DNA from: Flavobacteriales bacterium
GTDB lineage: Bacteria; Bacteroidota; Bacteroidia; Flavobacteriales_E; Vicingaceae
Assembly: GCA_020635795.1 (NCBI GenBank)
Contig: JACJZD010000003.1
Span: 215,694-279,693 of the forward strand
DNA length: 64,000 nt
Direction: 5' to 3'
Positions 24,798 through 33,893 of this stretch are shown piece after piece. Below the pieces are notes generated by a model, which ran no database searches, had not been told where the DNA came from, and saw only the letters and a program-made list of their open reading frames with translations. The position numbers and the translations under genes were made by a program. Every line of letters starts with the position of its first letter. The first letter of the stretch is position 1.

Positions 24798-25448
24798 TTA
24801 TTCTTTTGAGCCGAAAGCCAAATCGCCAGCATCTCCTAAGCCAGGAACAATGTATGATTGAGCGGTTAGTTCTTCATCAATTGCACCCACCCAAATGGTA
24901 GTATTTTCTGGTAAATGTCGTTTAACGTAATCTAGCCCAAGTGTGCTAGCAATTAAAATTACAACGTGTAATTTTTTTGGAGAACCTTTTTGCAACAATG
25001 CTTTATACGTAACTACTATAGATGCCCCAGAAGCCAACATAGGGTCGGATAAAATAATTGTTCTATCTGTTAAGTCCGGGCTTGCTAAATACTCTAATTC
25101 GATATCAAAACTACCATCCTTGTGGTGTTTTCGGTAAGCAGAAACAAAGGCGTTATCCGATTTATCGAAATAATTTAATAAACCTTGATGAACAGGTAAT
25201 CCTGCACGTAAAATTGTAGATAAAACGGGTTGTTCTTTAATCAATTTTATATTGGAGACTCCTAAAGGTGTAGTCACTTCCTGTTCTTCATAAACTAGTT
25301 TCTTGCTTATTTCATAGGCAAAAATTTCTCCTAAACGCTCGCAATTTCTTCTAAAACGCATGCTGTCTTGCTGAATTTTCTCATCTCTAATTTCAGCAAT
25401 AAACTGATTAAAAATAGAGTTGTGAGAGCCTAGGTTTATAATTTCCAT
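24798..25448 (-). CDS. upp: Uracil phosphoribosyltransferase
   Basis: 216-residue cytoplasmic pyrimidine-salvage enzyme making UMP from uracil and PRPP. Visible are RFRRNCERLGEIFAYEISK, the substrate loop TILRAGLPVHQGLL, the PRPP loop ILSDPMLASGAS, and the C-terminal uracil-binding segment YIVPGLGDAGDLAFG. Length is normal. The start is ATG. No partner gene is adjacent; the next gene upstream is a glycan deacetylase 53 bases away. Confidence 0.96.
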   Translation of the reverse strand: MEIINLGSHNSIFNQFIAEIRDEKIQQDSMRFRRNCERLGEIFAYEISKKLVYEEQEVTTPLGVSNIKLIKEQPVLSTILRAGLPVHQGLLNYFDKSDNAFVSAYRKHHKDGSFDIELEYLASPDLTDRTIILSDPMLASGASIVVTYKALLQKGSPKKLHVVILIASTLGLDYVKRHLPENTTIWVGAIDEELTAQSYIVPGLGDAGDLAFGSKE

Positions 25449-25501
25449 TGAAATAAGTTAAAAGTTATAAAATTTAATTTGCTAAGTTAGTTTTTTTATA
25501 G

Positions 25502-26824
25502 TTAACTAATCCTTTCTTTTGGAGGGGTTGAGGAGGCTTTTTCTAATACATTAATGTAAACCTCTTTCCAGCCTTTCCATAAGCCTTGTTCTGATAATGA
25601 TTCGTTATGCCATACACTCACAAATGTTCCGTTTACCGATTTTACCACATCAATTAATTCGTTTATTTCTTTAATAGCTTCTTGAGGAGTGGCCTTTAAA
25701 TAGTATTTAAATGTGGCTTCCATGGCAACGAAAGGAATAATTTTTAAATCGGTTTGCTTTTCGATGTCTAAATCGTAAAAATAAAATGGAGAACAAATAC
25801 TTGCCCTAAAACCAGGCTGACCAGAGTAACCCATGGTAAAATCTTCTAAAATATCGTTATCGATTAAGTTACGGTAAGTAGAAGGTAGGGTTAGTTTTAA
25901 AAAATGCTGGCGACTCTTTTTAACATCGCGATGGGTAATGTTTTTTAGTCGTGTTATTTCTTTAATTAAAATAGATACTTCTTTATTTGAAGCATAAGAT
26001 GGGTGTATGCCTACCTCATAATAATCGGCTAACGATTTTATTAATGCTTGAAATTTTTGATTTTTTACTGGAATGTTTTTATCGTTAAAACCGTAATCGC
26101 CCAACAAAAAAAAGTAAATAGGCCTGATGTTGTATTTTTTATGAATTTCAAATTGGTCGTCGTAGGTATCGTAAGGGTCTTTGGCTTTATTGAGTAGTAC
26201 AGCAACTCTTTGTTTAAAGTCGTTGCCTTTTACCAATGCTTTTAGTAAGCCAGCAACAATTCGCATAATACCTTTGTTTTTGTAAGCGTAAGCATTATCA
26301 ATATCAATGGTTGAAATGTACTCGAATTTTTTTTCTGGAAAAACAAATTGAGGATAATGACTTTTTACAATTTCAGCAATTTCATTTGCCCAAATGTTAA
26401 TTAAGGGTTTTTTTAAGAATTTTTGCTGATAAGCCAAACTTTCGGATGCAGTAAATCGATCAAACTGGTCACGGATTTGAGGTAAATACTCTTCATATCG
26501 TGTAGCCAAATAAAAACTAGCAGCAAAAACATCAAAAGGCATGGATGAATCGGAGCTAACTCTAAAAAAACATTTGTTTTGTTTGTGTTCGAAAAACTCA
26601 ATTTCTTGTTCTTTTATCCCATTTTCGAACAATAAATACGATGGTTTAAAAAATATTCCAGATTCTGTTTTGTGGTTGCTATAATTGATTTTTGGAAAAT
26701 TACTGATTTCAAAATCTGTTTTGTTTTCAGTAAAGGTTACTTCGGTTTTTAGTATATCGATAAAAATTAACCTAAAAATGTATTTGGTTCTATTGGTTAT
26801 TTTATGTGAATAAACTAAAATCAT
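25502..26824 (-). CDS. Polysaccharide deacetylase family protein (large Bacteroidota type)
   Basis: 440 residues. The N-terminal 130 residues form a Bacteroidota-specific extension; the deacetylase-like region starts at about residue 170 with YISTIDIDNAYAYKNKGI, where the family DD pair reads DID, followed by VGIHPSYASNKEV (metal His) and a terminal WHNES motif. No signal peptide is seen, so it likely works in the cytoplasm or on precursors. The ATG directly abuts the radC stop (TAA followed by ATG), so translation is probably coupled. The link with radC is positional only. Confidence 0.8.
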   Translation of the reverse strand: MILVYSHKITNRTKYIFRLIFIDILKTEVTFTENKTDFEISNFPKINYSNHKTESGIFFKPSYLLFENGIKEQEIEFFEHKQNKCFFRVSSDSSMPFDVFAASFYLATRYEEYLPQIRDQFDRFTASESLAYQQKFLKKPLINIWANEIAEIVKSHYPQFVFPEKKFEYISTIDIDNAYAYKNKGIMRIVAGLLKALVKGNDFKQRVAVLLNKAKDPYDTYDDQFEIHKKYNIRPIYFFLLGDYGFNDKNIPVKNQKFQALIKSLADYYEVGIHPSYASNKEVSILIKEITRLKNITHRDVKKSRQHFLKLTLPSTYRNLIDNDILEDFTMGYSGQPGFRASICSPFYFYDLDIEKQTDLKIIPFVAMEATFKYYLKATPQEAIKEINELIDVVKSVNGTFVSVWHNESLSEQGLWKGWKEVYINVLEKASSTPPKERIS

Positions 26825-27517
26825 TTACAGCAAGTTTTCGTCTGCAAAGCTAAAGTAATTATTGTTGCCTACAATAATATGGTCAATAACTGGTGTATCC
26901 ATTAAAACACCAATTTCTTTTAGCTTTTTGGTGAGCTTAATGTCTTCGTTGCTAGGGGTAAGGTTTCCGCTTGGGTGATTGTGGCATAAAATTATAGCCG
27001 AAGCCAAGTGATTGACCGCATTTTTAAAAATAATTTTTCCGTCGGCAACTGTTCCAGTAACTCCACCTTTACTGATGTGTTCTTTTTTTATGACTTCGTT
27101 TTTACGATTTAGATACAATACCCAAAATTCTTCGTGAGGCAAATCGCTCAACACATCGCTAATAATTTCGTAAGCTATTTTGCTAGAGGTTATTTTTGAT
27201 GATTTTTCGGTGATACTTTCTTTTCTCCTTCTACCTAATTCTAGTGCTGATGCAATACTGATGGCTTTTGCTTCGCCAATACCTTTAAATTGCATTAAGT
27301 CGGTTAAGCTGAGTTTTGCCAATTGGTTGAGGTCATTGTTTACACTTGATAAAATGCGTTTTGCTAATTCAACAGCGGTTTCATTTTTGTTGCCCGAACC
27401 AATTAAAATGGCAATCAGTTCCGCATCCGACAAAGCATTTTTGCCTTTTAGCAATAGCTTCTCCCGAGGGCGATCTTCCTCTGCCCAACTCTTGATATTT
27501 AGTTTTTCGGCTTGCAT
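26825..27517 (-). CDS. radC: RadC family JAB-domain protein
   Basis: 230 residues. An N-terminal helix-hairpin-helix-like part (about 1-95, ending GIGEAKAISIASALELGRR) precedes a JAB/MPN metalloprotease-like domain (about 105-230) with HNHPSGNLTPSNED carrying the zinc ligands. Historically called a DNA-repair protein; its biochemical role remains uncertain. Divergent from radA with 79 bases between the starts, a sensible grouping of repair-associated genes. Length and motifs are complete. Confidence 0.93.
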   Translation of the reverse strand: MQAEKLNIKSWAEEDRPREKLLLKGKNALSDAELIAILIGSGNKNETAVELAKRILSSVNNDLNQLAKLSLTDLMQFKGIGEAKAISIASALELGRRRKESITEKSSKITSSKIAYEIISDVLSDLPHEEFWVLYLNRKNEVIKKEHISKGGVTGTVADGKIIFKNAVNHLASAIILCHNHPSGNLTPSNEDIKLTKKLKEIGVLMDTPVIDHIIVGNNNYFSFADENLL

Positions 27518-27596
27518 AAGGTAAAGATAGGAATAACTAAAACTAGTTTTATTGAAACCGATGTTTTTGTTTAATTTGGCTTTTTAAATTTTTGTT

Positions 27597-28970
27597 GTGG
27601 CTAAAACCAAAGTAAAAACTACCTTTTTTTGTCAAAGTTGTGGCGCTCAATTCCCGAAATGGGTGGGCAAGTGTAGTTCGTGTAACGAATGGAATACCAT
27701 TGCGGAAGAAGTTGTTTCAAAACCTGATAAATCGGATTTTAATGTTGCTTTTAACATTAATCGAACCAGTAAACCACAATTAATTGAAGACATTCAACTT
27801 GCTGATATTCCACGTATAAAATTACCAGGAACAGAATTGAGTAGAGTGTTGGGTGGTGGTTTAGTTCCTGGTTCGTTGGTGCTTTTTGGTGGCGACCCAG
27901 GTATTGGTAAATCTACCTTAATGTTGCAAATGGCATTGCGATTAAAAGGTAAAAAAACCTTGTATGTGTCGGGCGAAGAAAGTGAGCAACAAATTAAAAT
28001 GCGTGCAGAACGTATCGGTAACAAAAATCCCGATTGTTATATTTTAACAGAAACATCAACTCAACATATTTTTCATCACATTAAAGAATTAAATCCTGAT
28101 GTGTTGGTGATAGATTCTATTCAAACCTTGCATACTTCAACTATTGATTCATCGCCTGGTAGTATTTCTCAAGTTAGAGAATGTACCGCTGAATTGATGA
28201 AATATGCCAAAGAAACACATACTCCCGTATTTTTGGTGGGGCATATTACTAAAGATGGAACCATTGCAGGGCCAAAAATTTTAGAACACATGGTTGATGT
28301 GGTGTTGCAATTCGAAGGAGACAGAAACCATATCTACCGTTTGTTACGCTCTATTAAAAATCGTTTTGGTTCAACCAACGAGTTGGGTATTTATGAAATG
28401 TATGGCGAAGGTTTGAAAGAAGTTGAAAATCCATCAGAAATATTAATCAGCAACAAAGAAGAGCAATTGAGTGGTTCGGCTATTTCAGCAACCATGGAAG
28501 GGAATAGACCATTATTGATTGAAATTCAAGCATTGGTAAGTACTGCTGCTTATGGTAATCCGCAACGTTCATCAACTGGTTTTGATTCAAGAAGATTAAA
28601 TATGTTGTTGGCTGTATTGGAAAAACGTTGTGGGTTCAGACTATCACAAAAAGATGTGTTTTTAAACATTGCTGGTGGTATTAAAGTGGATGACCCTGCA
28701 ATTGATTTAGCTGTAATTAGTGCTGTTTTATCAAGCGGCGAAGATGTGTATATTCCTTCAAATGTTTGTTTTGCTGCCGAGGTTGGTTTAAGTGGTGAAA
28801 TTCGTCCAGTCAGTAGAATTGATCAACGGATTTCTGAAGCAGAAAAATTGGGGTTCGAAAAAATATTTGTTTCTAAATACAACAAAAAAGGCTTAACCAA
28901 AACAAGTCCAAAAATTCAAGTGATTTTTGTTTCAAGAGTAGATGAGGTTTTTTCTGCGTTGTTTGGGTAA
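27597..28970 (+). CDS. radA: DNA repair protein RadA
   Basis: 457-residue RecA-related ATPase that promotes branch migration in recombination. An N-terminal four-Cys zinc finger (CQSCGAQFPKWVGKCSSC), Walker A GGDPGIGKST at about residue 98, the RadA-specific KNRFGST motif, and a C-terminal Lon-like domain (FLNIAGGIKVDDPAIDLAVI) are all present. The start is GTG at 27597: no ATG is available near the conserved N-terminus. The stop is followed after one base by the convergent end of pth. Confidence 0.96.
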   Translation: MAKTKVKTTFFCQSCGAQFPKWVGKCSSCNEWNTIAEEVVSKPDKSDFNVAFNINRTSKPQLIEDIQLADIPRIKLPGTELSRVLGGGLVPGSLVLFGGDPGIGKSTLMLQMALRLKGKKTLYVSGEESEQQIKMRAERIGNKNPDCYILTETSTQHIFHHIKELNPDVLVIDSIQTLHTSTIDSSPGSISQVRECTAELMKYAKETHTPVFLVGHITKDGTIAGPKILEHMVDVVLQFEGDRNHIYRLLRSIKNRFGSTNELGIYEMYGEGLKEVENPSEILISNKEEQLSGSAISATMEGNRPLLIEIQALVSTAAYGNPQRSSTGFDSRRLNMLLAVLEKRCGFRLSQKDVFLNIAGGIKVDDPAIDLAVISAVLSSGEDVYIPSNVCFAAEVGLSGEIRPVSRIDQRISEAEKLGFEKIFVSKYNKKGLTKTSPKIQVIFVSRVDEVFSALFG

Positions 28971-28971
28971 A

Positions 28972-29535
28972 TTACTTCCCGTTAAACTCGCTCATTGTTC
29001 TTCCTATGCCAATTGTTCCAAAGCTTTTTATAGCTTCAGAGGCTTTTGTTAAGCGTTCAGGTAAAAGTACTTGTTCTTCGGGAGCAAAATTGCCCAATAC
29101 ATGATTGATTTGTTTACCTTGAACAAAGTCGCTACCTACTCCAAAACGTAATCGAGGGTAGTTGGGATGACCTAATGATTCAGCTATATTTTTTAATCCA
29201 TTATGTCCGCCATCACTTCCTTTTCCTTTTAAACGGATTGTTCCAAAGGGTAAAGCAATGTCGTCGGTAATAACTAAAAGATTTTCAGCAGAAATTTTTT
29301 CTTGTTGGAGGTAGTAGTTTACAGCTTTGCCACTCAGGTTCATATAGGTTGAAGGTTTTACCAAAATAAAAGTCCTTCCTTTAAATTTTAGGGTAGCAGT
29401 AGAGCCAAGTTTGTTTGGCTCAAAAAAAATATTGGATGCCTTAGCTAAGGCATCCAATATCATAAATCCAATATTATGTCTAGTATTTTCGTATTCTGAG
29501 CCAATATTGCCCAATCCTACAATTAAATACTTCAT
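28972..29535 (-). CDS. pth: Peptidyl-tRNA hydrolase
   Basis: 187-residue cytoplasmic enzyme that recycles peptidyl-tRNA. Motifs: VGLGNIGSEYENTRHNIGF with the catalytic His, KPSTYMNLSGKAV, and DDIALPFGTIRLKGKGSDGG with the catalytic Asp. Length is normal. The ATG lies 9 bases after the stop of the L25 gene, so the two are co-transcribed, a common pairing (rplY-pth), and prs lies further upstream, giving a prs-rplY-pth unit. Confidence 0.96.
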   Translation of the reverse strand: MKYLIVGLGNIGSEYENTRHNIGFMILDALAKASNIFFEPNKLGSTATLKFKGRTFILVKPSTYMNLSGKAVNYYLQQEKISAENLLVITDDIALPFGTIRLKGKGSDGGHNGLKNIAESLGHPNYPRLRFGVGSDFVQGKQINHVLGNFAPEEQVLLPERLTKASEAIKSFGTIGIGRTMSEFNGK

Positions 29536-29544
29536 AGTTGTTAA

Positions 29545-30174
29545 TTATTCAGCAACAGCTTCGGTTGTAGCTTCAGCACCTTCAGCATCACCTTCAGCAC
29601 CTTCCTCTTCTTCATCAGAAGCAGAAACAGCAGCTCTACTCATTTTAACAGCAACAACAACAGCGTTAGGAGCGTCTAATAAAGTTAAACCAGCAACTTT
29701 AATTTCGCCAACTTTAATTGATTGTCCAATTTTTAATGGAGTAATATCAACAGTAATCGCTTCTGGTAAAGCTTCAGCTAGTCCTCTAACTCTTAATCTT
29801 CTGGTTACAGTTCTTAATTTACCACCATTTAATACACCTTTAGATGTACCTGTAATTTTAATTGGTAACATTACTGTTACTTCTTTTCCAGGAATTACTT
29901 CTAGAAAATCAACGTGTAAAACTTTGTCAGTTACTGGGTGGAACTGTATTTCTTTAATGATAGATCTAACAGTAGTACCGTCAATATTCAAATCAACAAA
30001 ATATACGTTTGGTGAATGGATGATTTTTCCAAAAGGAATGTCATCTACCATAAAGTGAATATTTTCTTTTCCTCCGTATAATACAGCTGGAATTTTGTCT
30101 TCTTTTCTAAGGGATTTAGCATCAGATGATCCTCTATCAGTTCTTTTATTTCCTTTTAATGCTATTGATTTCAT
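29545..30174 (-). CDS. rplY: 50S ribosomal protein L25 (CTC form)
   Basis: 209-residue 5S-rRNA-binding ribosomal protein of the long CTC type. The N-terminal L25 domain starts MKSIALKGNKRTDRGSSDAK and includes KIPAVLYGG; the C-terminal beta domain follows; an acidic Ala/Glu-rich tail ends the protein (EEEEGAEGDAEG). Middle member of a prs-rplY-pth group, 23 bases downstream of the prs stop. Confidence 0.95.
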   Translation of the reverse strand: MKSIALKGNKRTDRGSSDAKSLRKEDKIPAVLYGGKENIHFMVDDIPFGKIIHSPNVYFVDLNIDGTTVRSIIKEIQFHPVTDKVLHVDFLEVIPGKEVTVMLPIKITGTSKGVLNGGKLRTVTRRLRVRGLAEALPEAITVDITPLKIGQSIKVGEIKVAGLTLLDAPNAVVVAVKMSRAAVSASDEEEEGAEGDAEGAEATTEAVAE

Positions 30175-30197
30175 GGTTATTTAAATTATATTATTTT

Positions 30198-31133
30198 TTA
30201 GCAAATGAATGTGTTACTTATTGATTCGTGATGAAATACTTTTTTGATGATATCTGAAAACAAATCAGCCACCGAAAGTACTCTTATTTTATCAGATTGT
30301 TGAGATAACGGTATAGAATCTGTTACGATTAATTCAGTTAGTTGAGAGTTTTCTATTCTTTCGTATGCCTTGCCCGATAGTATTGCGTGTGTTGCAATTG
30401 CTCTAACGCTTGTTGCACCGTTTGCCATCATAATGTCGGCAGCTTTTGTAAGTGTACCAGCAGTATCAACCATATCATCAACAATAATAACATCTCTACC
30501 AGCTACTTCACCAATTAAAAACATGTCTTCAATTACGTTAGCTTTTTTACGTTGTTTGTAACATACAGCTACTTCAGCGTGTAAAAATTTAGCATAAGCA
30601 TTGGCACGTTTGGTTCCGCCCATATCAGGAGAAGCCATGGTTAAGTTTTCAAGATTTAAACTTTGAATGTAAGGTATAAAAATAGTTGAGGCAAATAAAT
30701 GGTCAACGGGTACTTCAAAAAATCCTTGAATTTGGTCAGCATGCAAGTCCATGGTCATTACTCTAGTAACACCAGCAGAAGCAAGCATGTTAGCTACCAA
30801 TTTTGCTCCTATCGGAACTCTAGGTTTATCTTTTCTATCTTGACGAGCCAAACCGAAATAAGGCATTATAGCAACTACTCTTCTGGCTGAGGCACGTTTT
30901 GCTGCATCAATCATCATTAATAGTTCCATTAAATTATCGGCAGGAGGAAAAGTAGATTGAACAATAAAAACATCAGCACCTCTAACCGATTCCTCGAAAG
31001 AAGGCTGAAACTCTCCATCACTAAAGGTATTAATGATGACATTACCTAACGAAACACCGTAAGCTTTAGCAATTTTTTCTGCTAAATACATCGATGCTCT
31101 ACCGCTAAATATTTTTACTGTTGGTTCAATCAT
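30198..31133 (-). CDS. prs: Ribose-phosphate pyrophosphokinase
   Basis: 311-residue cytoplasmic enzyme making PRPP from ribose 5-phosphate and ATP, feeding purine, pyrimidine (see upp and purA in this window), His and Trp synthesis. Signatures: FSDGEFQPSFEESVRGADVF, ATP-site MPYFGLARQDRKDKPR, and PRPP loop IIVDDMVDTAGTL. The ATG at 31133 is preceded by AAGGAG (31139-31144), a good Shine-Dalgarno sequence, which is uncommon in this phylum. A strong promoter lies upstream. Length is normal. Confidence 0.97.
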   Translation of the reverse strand: MIEPTVKIFSGRASMYLAEKIAKAYGVSLGNVIINTFSDGEFQPSFEESVRGADVFIVQSTFPPADNLMELLMMIDAAKRASARRVVAIMPYFGLARQDRKDKPRVPIGAKLVANMLASAGVTRVMTMDLHADQIQGFFEVPVDHLFASTIFIPYIQSLNLENLTMASPDMGGTKRANAYAKFLHAEVAVCYKQRKKANVIEDMFLIGEVAGRDVIIVDDMVDTAGTLTKAADIMMANGATSVRAIATHAILSGKAYERIENSQLTELIVTDSIPLSQQSDKIRVLSVADLFSDIIKKVFHHESISNTFIC

Positions 31134-31160
31134 GGTAACTCCTTAAAATCAAAAGGGCTG

Positions 31161-31192
31161 CAAATTTATTAATTTATTAATACTAAGCCAAA
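31161..31192 (-). promoter_or_regulatory. prs promoter
   Basis: On the minus strand TTTG (31189-31192), 20 bases, TAAATTTG (31161-31168). A good Bacteroidota promoter about 28 bases before the prs ATG, likely serving prs-rplY-pth. Confidence 0.7.
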
Positions 31193-31284
31193 TAAATCAT
31201 TAAAACTATTGCACTTTTTTTTAAAAAATCTTTTCAAATTCAAAAGTAATGAATATTTTCGCACTCTCAATTTAATTTGAGTTT

Positions 31285-31364
31285 GCCCGAGTGGCGGAAT
31301 TGGTAGACGCGCACGACTCAAACTCGTGTTCTTACGAGTGCCGGTTCGACTCCGGCCTCGGGTA
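31285..31364 (+). tRNA. tRNA-Leu (anticodon CAA)
   Basis: Acceptor GCCCGAG pairs with CTCGGGT (31357-31363), with a G-U pair at the end; the D arm contains GGCGGAATTGGTAGACGC; the anticodon stem CACGA/TCGTG holds loop CTCAAAC, so the anticodon is CAA (reads UUG); a variable arm and the T arm CCGGTTCGACTCCGG follow. A31364 is the discriminator; CCA is not encoded. Confidence 0.95.
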
Positions 31365-31365
31365 C

Positions 31366-31398
31366 AAAAACCTCCTAAAGCAATTTAGGAGGTTTTTT
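31366..31398 (+). terminator. Terminator after tRNA-Leu
   Basis: AACCTCCTAAA, loop GCAA, TTTAGGAGGTT, then TTTT. A perfect stem directly after the tRNA; its 3' end is 27 bases before the WD40 gene start. Confidence 0.9.
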
Positions 31399-31425
31399 GT
31401 TTGTGGGTTTGTAAATTATTTAAAC

Positions 31426-32358
31426 ATGAAAAAATTACTGTTTGTATTTATCATTTGTTGTTCATTTAATGGGTTTGGGCAAGTGGAAATTTATGATTCA
31501 TTAAATATTGGTAATGAAATAAATTCTTTTTCAATATCAATAGATAAGAAACATATTGTTACCTCAGCTGGTAAGAAATCGCCTGATTTATTAATAATTG
31601 ATTTAGATACAAAGGAGATTGTCAAGAAAATAAAAGTTCATTCAAAAGCTATAAGACGAATACAATTCAGTCCTAATGGTAAATATTTAGCAACGGGTTC
31701 ATCTGATAATTCAATTACCATTCTAAATGCTGAAAATTATGAAGTGCTTCATAAATTAAAGGGTACTCAAAAGATTATAAACGATTTGTGTTTTTTTGGG
31801 GAGGATAGGTTGGCGACATCATCAGTAGATGGGACTGTTGTATTATGGGATATTATTAAAGGGGAACAGATTAATTTATTTGATACTAAATGTAAATACA
31901 TTAGTTGGCTTTCGTACGATTCTGAGAAATCAGTGTTATTAATCTCAGCTAATAATATTAAGGAAAAAAATTCAATTTTGTATTTTCTTAATGAAACACT
32001 TCAACCAGTTAATCAAATTAAAATAGACTTTATGTGTACAGTTAAATATTTACCTGAATGTCAAATGATTTTAGCCGAAAACTCTAAAACACATGTTGTA
32101 AGTTCAATAGATTCTCAGGGTAGAATTATAAACGATTATAACCGACATGAAGATTGGGTTTATTATTTTGTTGGAATAAATAATTGTGAGTACATTGTTT
32201 CAACTTCACATGACAAATCTTTAAAAATATATAAGAATGATGCGTGTATATTTAATATGAATTTTGAAGGAAAAACATTTAAAATCGAAAAGCTATCAGA
32301 TAATAATTTTGCTTGTATGGATATGAATGGAGTAATAAAATTTATAAGGATTAATTAG
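31426..32358 (+). CDS. Secreted WD40 repeat protein
   Basis: 310 residues. The N-terminus MKKLLFVFIICCSFNGFGQ is a signal peptide; the rest is a WD40-type beta-propeller, with repeats such as AIRRIQFSPNGKYLATGSSD and ATSSVDGTVVLWD and STSHDKSLKIY. Probably a periplasmic or surface protein-binding platform of unknown partner. The open frame runs back into tRNA-Leu, but the ATG at 31426 with its signal peptide is the real start. No operon partner. A terminator precedes it and no clear promoter box was found. Confidence 0.85.
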   Translation: MKKLLFVFIICCSFNGFGQVEIYDSLNIGNEINSFSISIDKKHIVTSAGKKSPDLLIIDLDTKEIVKKIKVHSKAIRRIQFSPNGKYLATGSSDNSITILNAENYEVLHKLKGTQKIINDLCFFGEDRLATSSVDGTVVLWDIIKGEQINLFDTKCKYISWLSYDSEKSVLLISANNIKEKNSILYFLNETLQPVNQIKIDFMCTVKYLPECQMILAENSKTHVVSSIDSQGRIINDYNRHEDWVYYFVGINNCEYIVSTSHDKSLKIYKNDACIFNMNFEGKTFKIEKLSDNNFACMDMNGVIKFIRIN

Positions 32359-32589
32359 AAAAGAACAAGCCCTCATTCCATTTCAATTTACATGTTTCTT
32401 AGGGACAAATCAACGTAAATTTTACAGTTAAACAGATTTTAAATTTCTAATACCATGTATTCAAAAAATCATTATCATATGGTTATATGAAGAAGTTGAT
32501 CTTTGCAGTTTTCAGGAACTAACTAAATACAATCAATACTTTTTTATTTGTCCATTCTTTCATTAGTATAATCAATTATATATGCAAAT
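32359..32589. other. Gene-free stretch after the WD40 gene
   Basis: About 230 bases of AT-rich sequence with no credible frame, strong hairpin or promoter box. With the following terminator, tRNA-Asn and promoter it makes up the 464-base gap before the PfkB kinase gene. Confidence 0.6.
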
Positions 32590-32625
32590 AAAAAAAGGTT
32601 ACAAACAAATTAATGCTGTAACCTT
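32590..32625 (-). terminator. Terminator after tRNA-Asn
   Basis: Read on the minus strand: AAGGTTACA, 13-base loop, TGTAACCTT, then a run of T. It lies 12 bases beyond the tRNA-Asn 3' end. Confidence 0.8.
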
Positions 32626-32636
32626 CTCTATTGTTG

Positions 32637-32710
32637 CTCCCCCTCTTGGGCTCGAACCAAGGACCCTCTGATTAACAGTCAGATGCTCTAACCAGCTGAG
32701 CTAAGGAGGA
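32637..32710 (-). tRNA. tRNA-Asn (anticodon GTT)
   Basis: On the minus strand the acceptor TCCTCCT (from 32710) pairs with AGGGGGA (32638-32644, one G-U); the D arm is TAGCTCAGCTGGTTAGAGC; the anticodon stem TCTGA/TCAGA holds loop CTGTTAA, so the anticodon is GTT; the T arm contains TTGGTTCGAGCCCAA. Discriminator G at 32637; CCA not encoded. Confidence 0.95.
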
Positions 32711-32737
32711 ATTTCCGTTAATCGGGGTGCAATATTA

Positions 32738-32768
32738 GTTGAAAGTTTTTAATTATACAATATATTTG
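32738..32768 (+). promoter_or_regulatory. Promoter of the PfkB kinase gene
   Basis: GTTG (32738-32741), 19 bases, TATATTTG (32761-32768): near-consensus Bacteroidota promoter about 55 bases before the ATG at 32823. Confidence 0.7.
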
Positions 32769-32822
32769 CAGAAAAATTAAATTAAAATTTTTTGAAATTA
32801 TTAACTCTTAATTAATTGTAGA

Positions 32823-33824
32823 ATGAACAAAAAGTATAATGTATTTGGAATTGGTAACGCTTTAGTTGATATTGTAACCGAAGTTGATGATCAGTTCTTA
32901 AAAAGTCACAACATAGAAAAAGGATTGATGACTTTAGTTGATGAAGAACATCAAACCAGAATTTCAAATGCTATTAACATGAGCAAAAGTAACAAACAAT
33001 GCGGGGGTTCAGCTGCAAATTCAGTTATTGCGGTTAGTCAATTTGGTGGGTCGAGCTTTTATTCTTGTAAGGTTGCTAATGATGAATTAGGTGATTTCTA
33101 CATGAAAGATTTGAAAGCGAATGGTGTAGATACGAATTTGCGTAGTGGTGGTCTTGAAGCTGGAATTACAGGTAAATGTTTGGTAATGACTACTGATGAT
33201 GCATCAAGAACAATGAATACTTTTTTAGGCATAACTTCAAATTATTCGAGAGCTGAAATTAAAGAAGAAGCTCTTAAAGATTCGCAGTATTTATATATAG
33301 AAGGTTATTTAGTAACATCTGAGAATGGATTAGATGCCATGAAATATGCAAAAAAACTTGCTGAGGAAAATGGAGTAAAAACAGCATTAACATTCTCCGA
33401 CCCTTCTATGGTAAAATATTTTAAGGAACCTATGGAATCTGTTATTGGAGCAAGTGTTGATTTATTGTTTTGTAATGAAGAAGAAGCGATGCTATATACA
33501 GGCAAGGATAATCTTACCGAAGCAAGAGAAGAACTTAAAAAAGCTGCAAGAAGATTTGTTATTACTTTAGGTGCAAATGGAGCAATGATTTTTGATGGAG
33601 ATACATTTGTAGATATTGAACCTTATAAGGTTAAAGCAATTGATACGAACGGTGCTGGCGATTTATTTTCGGGAGCTTTTCTTTATGGAATTACAAATGG
33701 ACATAGCTTTGCAGATTCAGGAAAATTGGCATCACTTGCATCATCTCAAGTGGTAACGCAGTTTGGACCTCGACTTGAATGGCATCAAGCAAAAGATATT
33801 TTAAATAAGTTGCACAATGCTTAA
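32823..33824 (+). CDS. PfkB family carbohydrate/adenosine kinase
   Basis: 333-residue cytoplasmic ribokinase-fold kinase. The N-terminus FGIGNALVDIVTEVDD, the substrate motif CGGSAANSVIAVSQFGG, and the ATP-site signature DTNGAGDLFSGAFLYG with the catalytic Asp are intact. The substrate is a nucleoside or sugar; Bacteroidota homologues are often annotated as adenosine kinase, but this cannot be read from sequence alone. Monocistronic, with its own promoter and a strong symmetric terminator shared with hemD. Confidence 0.9.
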   Translation: MNKKYNVFGIGNALVDIVTEVDDQFLKSHNIEKGLMTLVDEEHQTRISNAINMSKSNKQCGGSAANSVIAVSQFGGSSFYSCKVANDELGDFYMKDLKANGVDTNLRSGGLEAGITGKCLVMTTDDASRTMNTFLGITSNYSRAEIKEEALKDSQYLYIEGYLVTSENGLDAMKYAKKLAEENGVKTALTFSDPSMVKYFKEPMESVIGASVDLLFCNEEEAMLYTGKDNLTEAREELKKAARRFVITLGANGAMIFDGDTFVDIEPYKVKAIDTNGAGDLFSGAFLYGITNGHSFADSGKLASLASSQVVTQFGPRLEWHQAKDILNKLHNA

Positions 33825-33852
33825 TTATTTAAGTTGTATTAGAGCTAAAAAA

Positions 33853-33893
33853 CAAAAGCGGGTTTCAATTTTGAAACCCCCTTTTGTTTTTTT
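33853..33893. terminator. Bidirectional terminator between the kinase gene and hemD
   Basis: CAAAAG-c-GGGTTTCAA, loop TT, TTGAAACCC-c-CTTTTG: a 15-bp stem with one c/c mismatch, A-rich on the left and a T-run on the right, able to work in both directions for the convergent genes. Confidence 0.88.

Noticed and set aside
31291..31425. N-terminal extension of the WD40 gene into tRNA-Leu
   Set aside because: Overlaps the tRNA and its terminator; the ATG at 31426 has a signal peptide.
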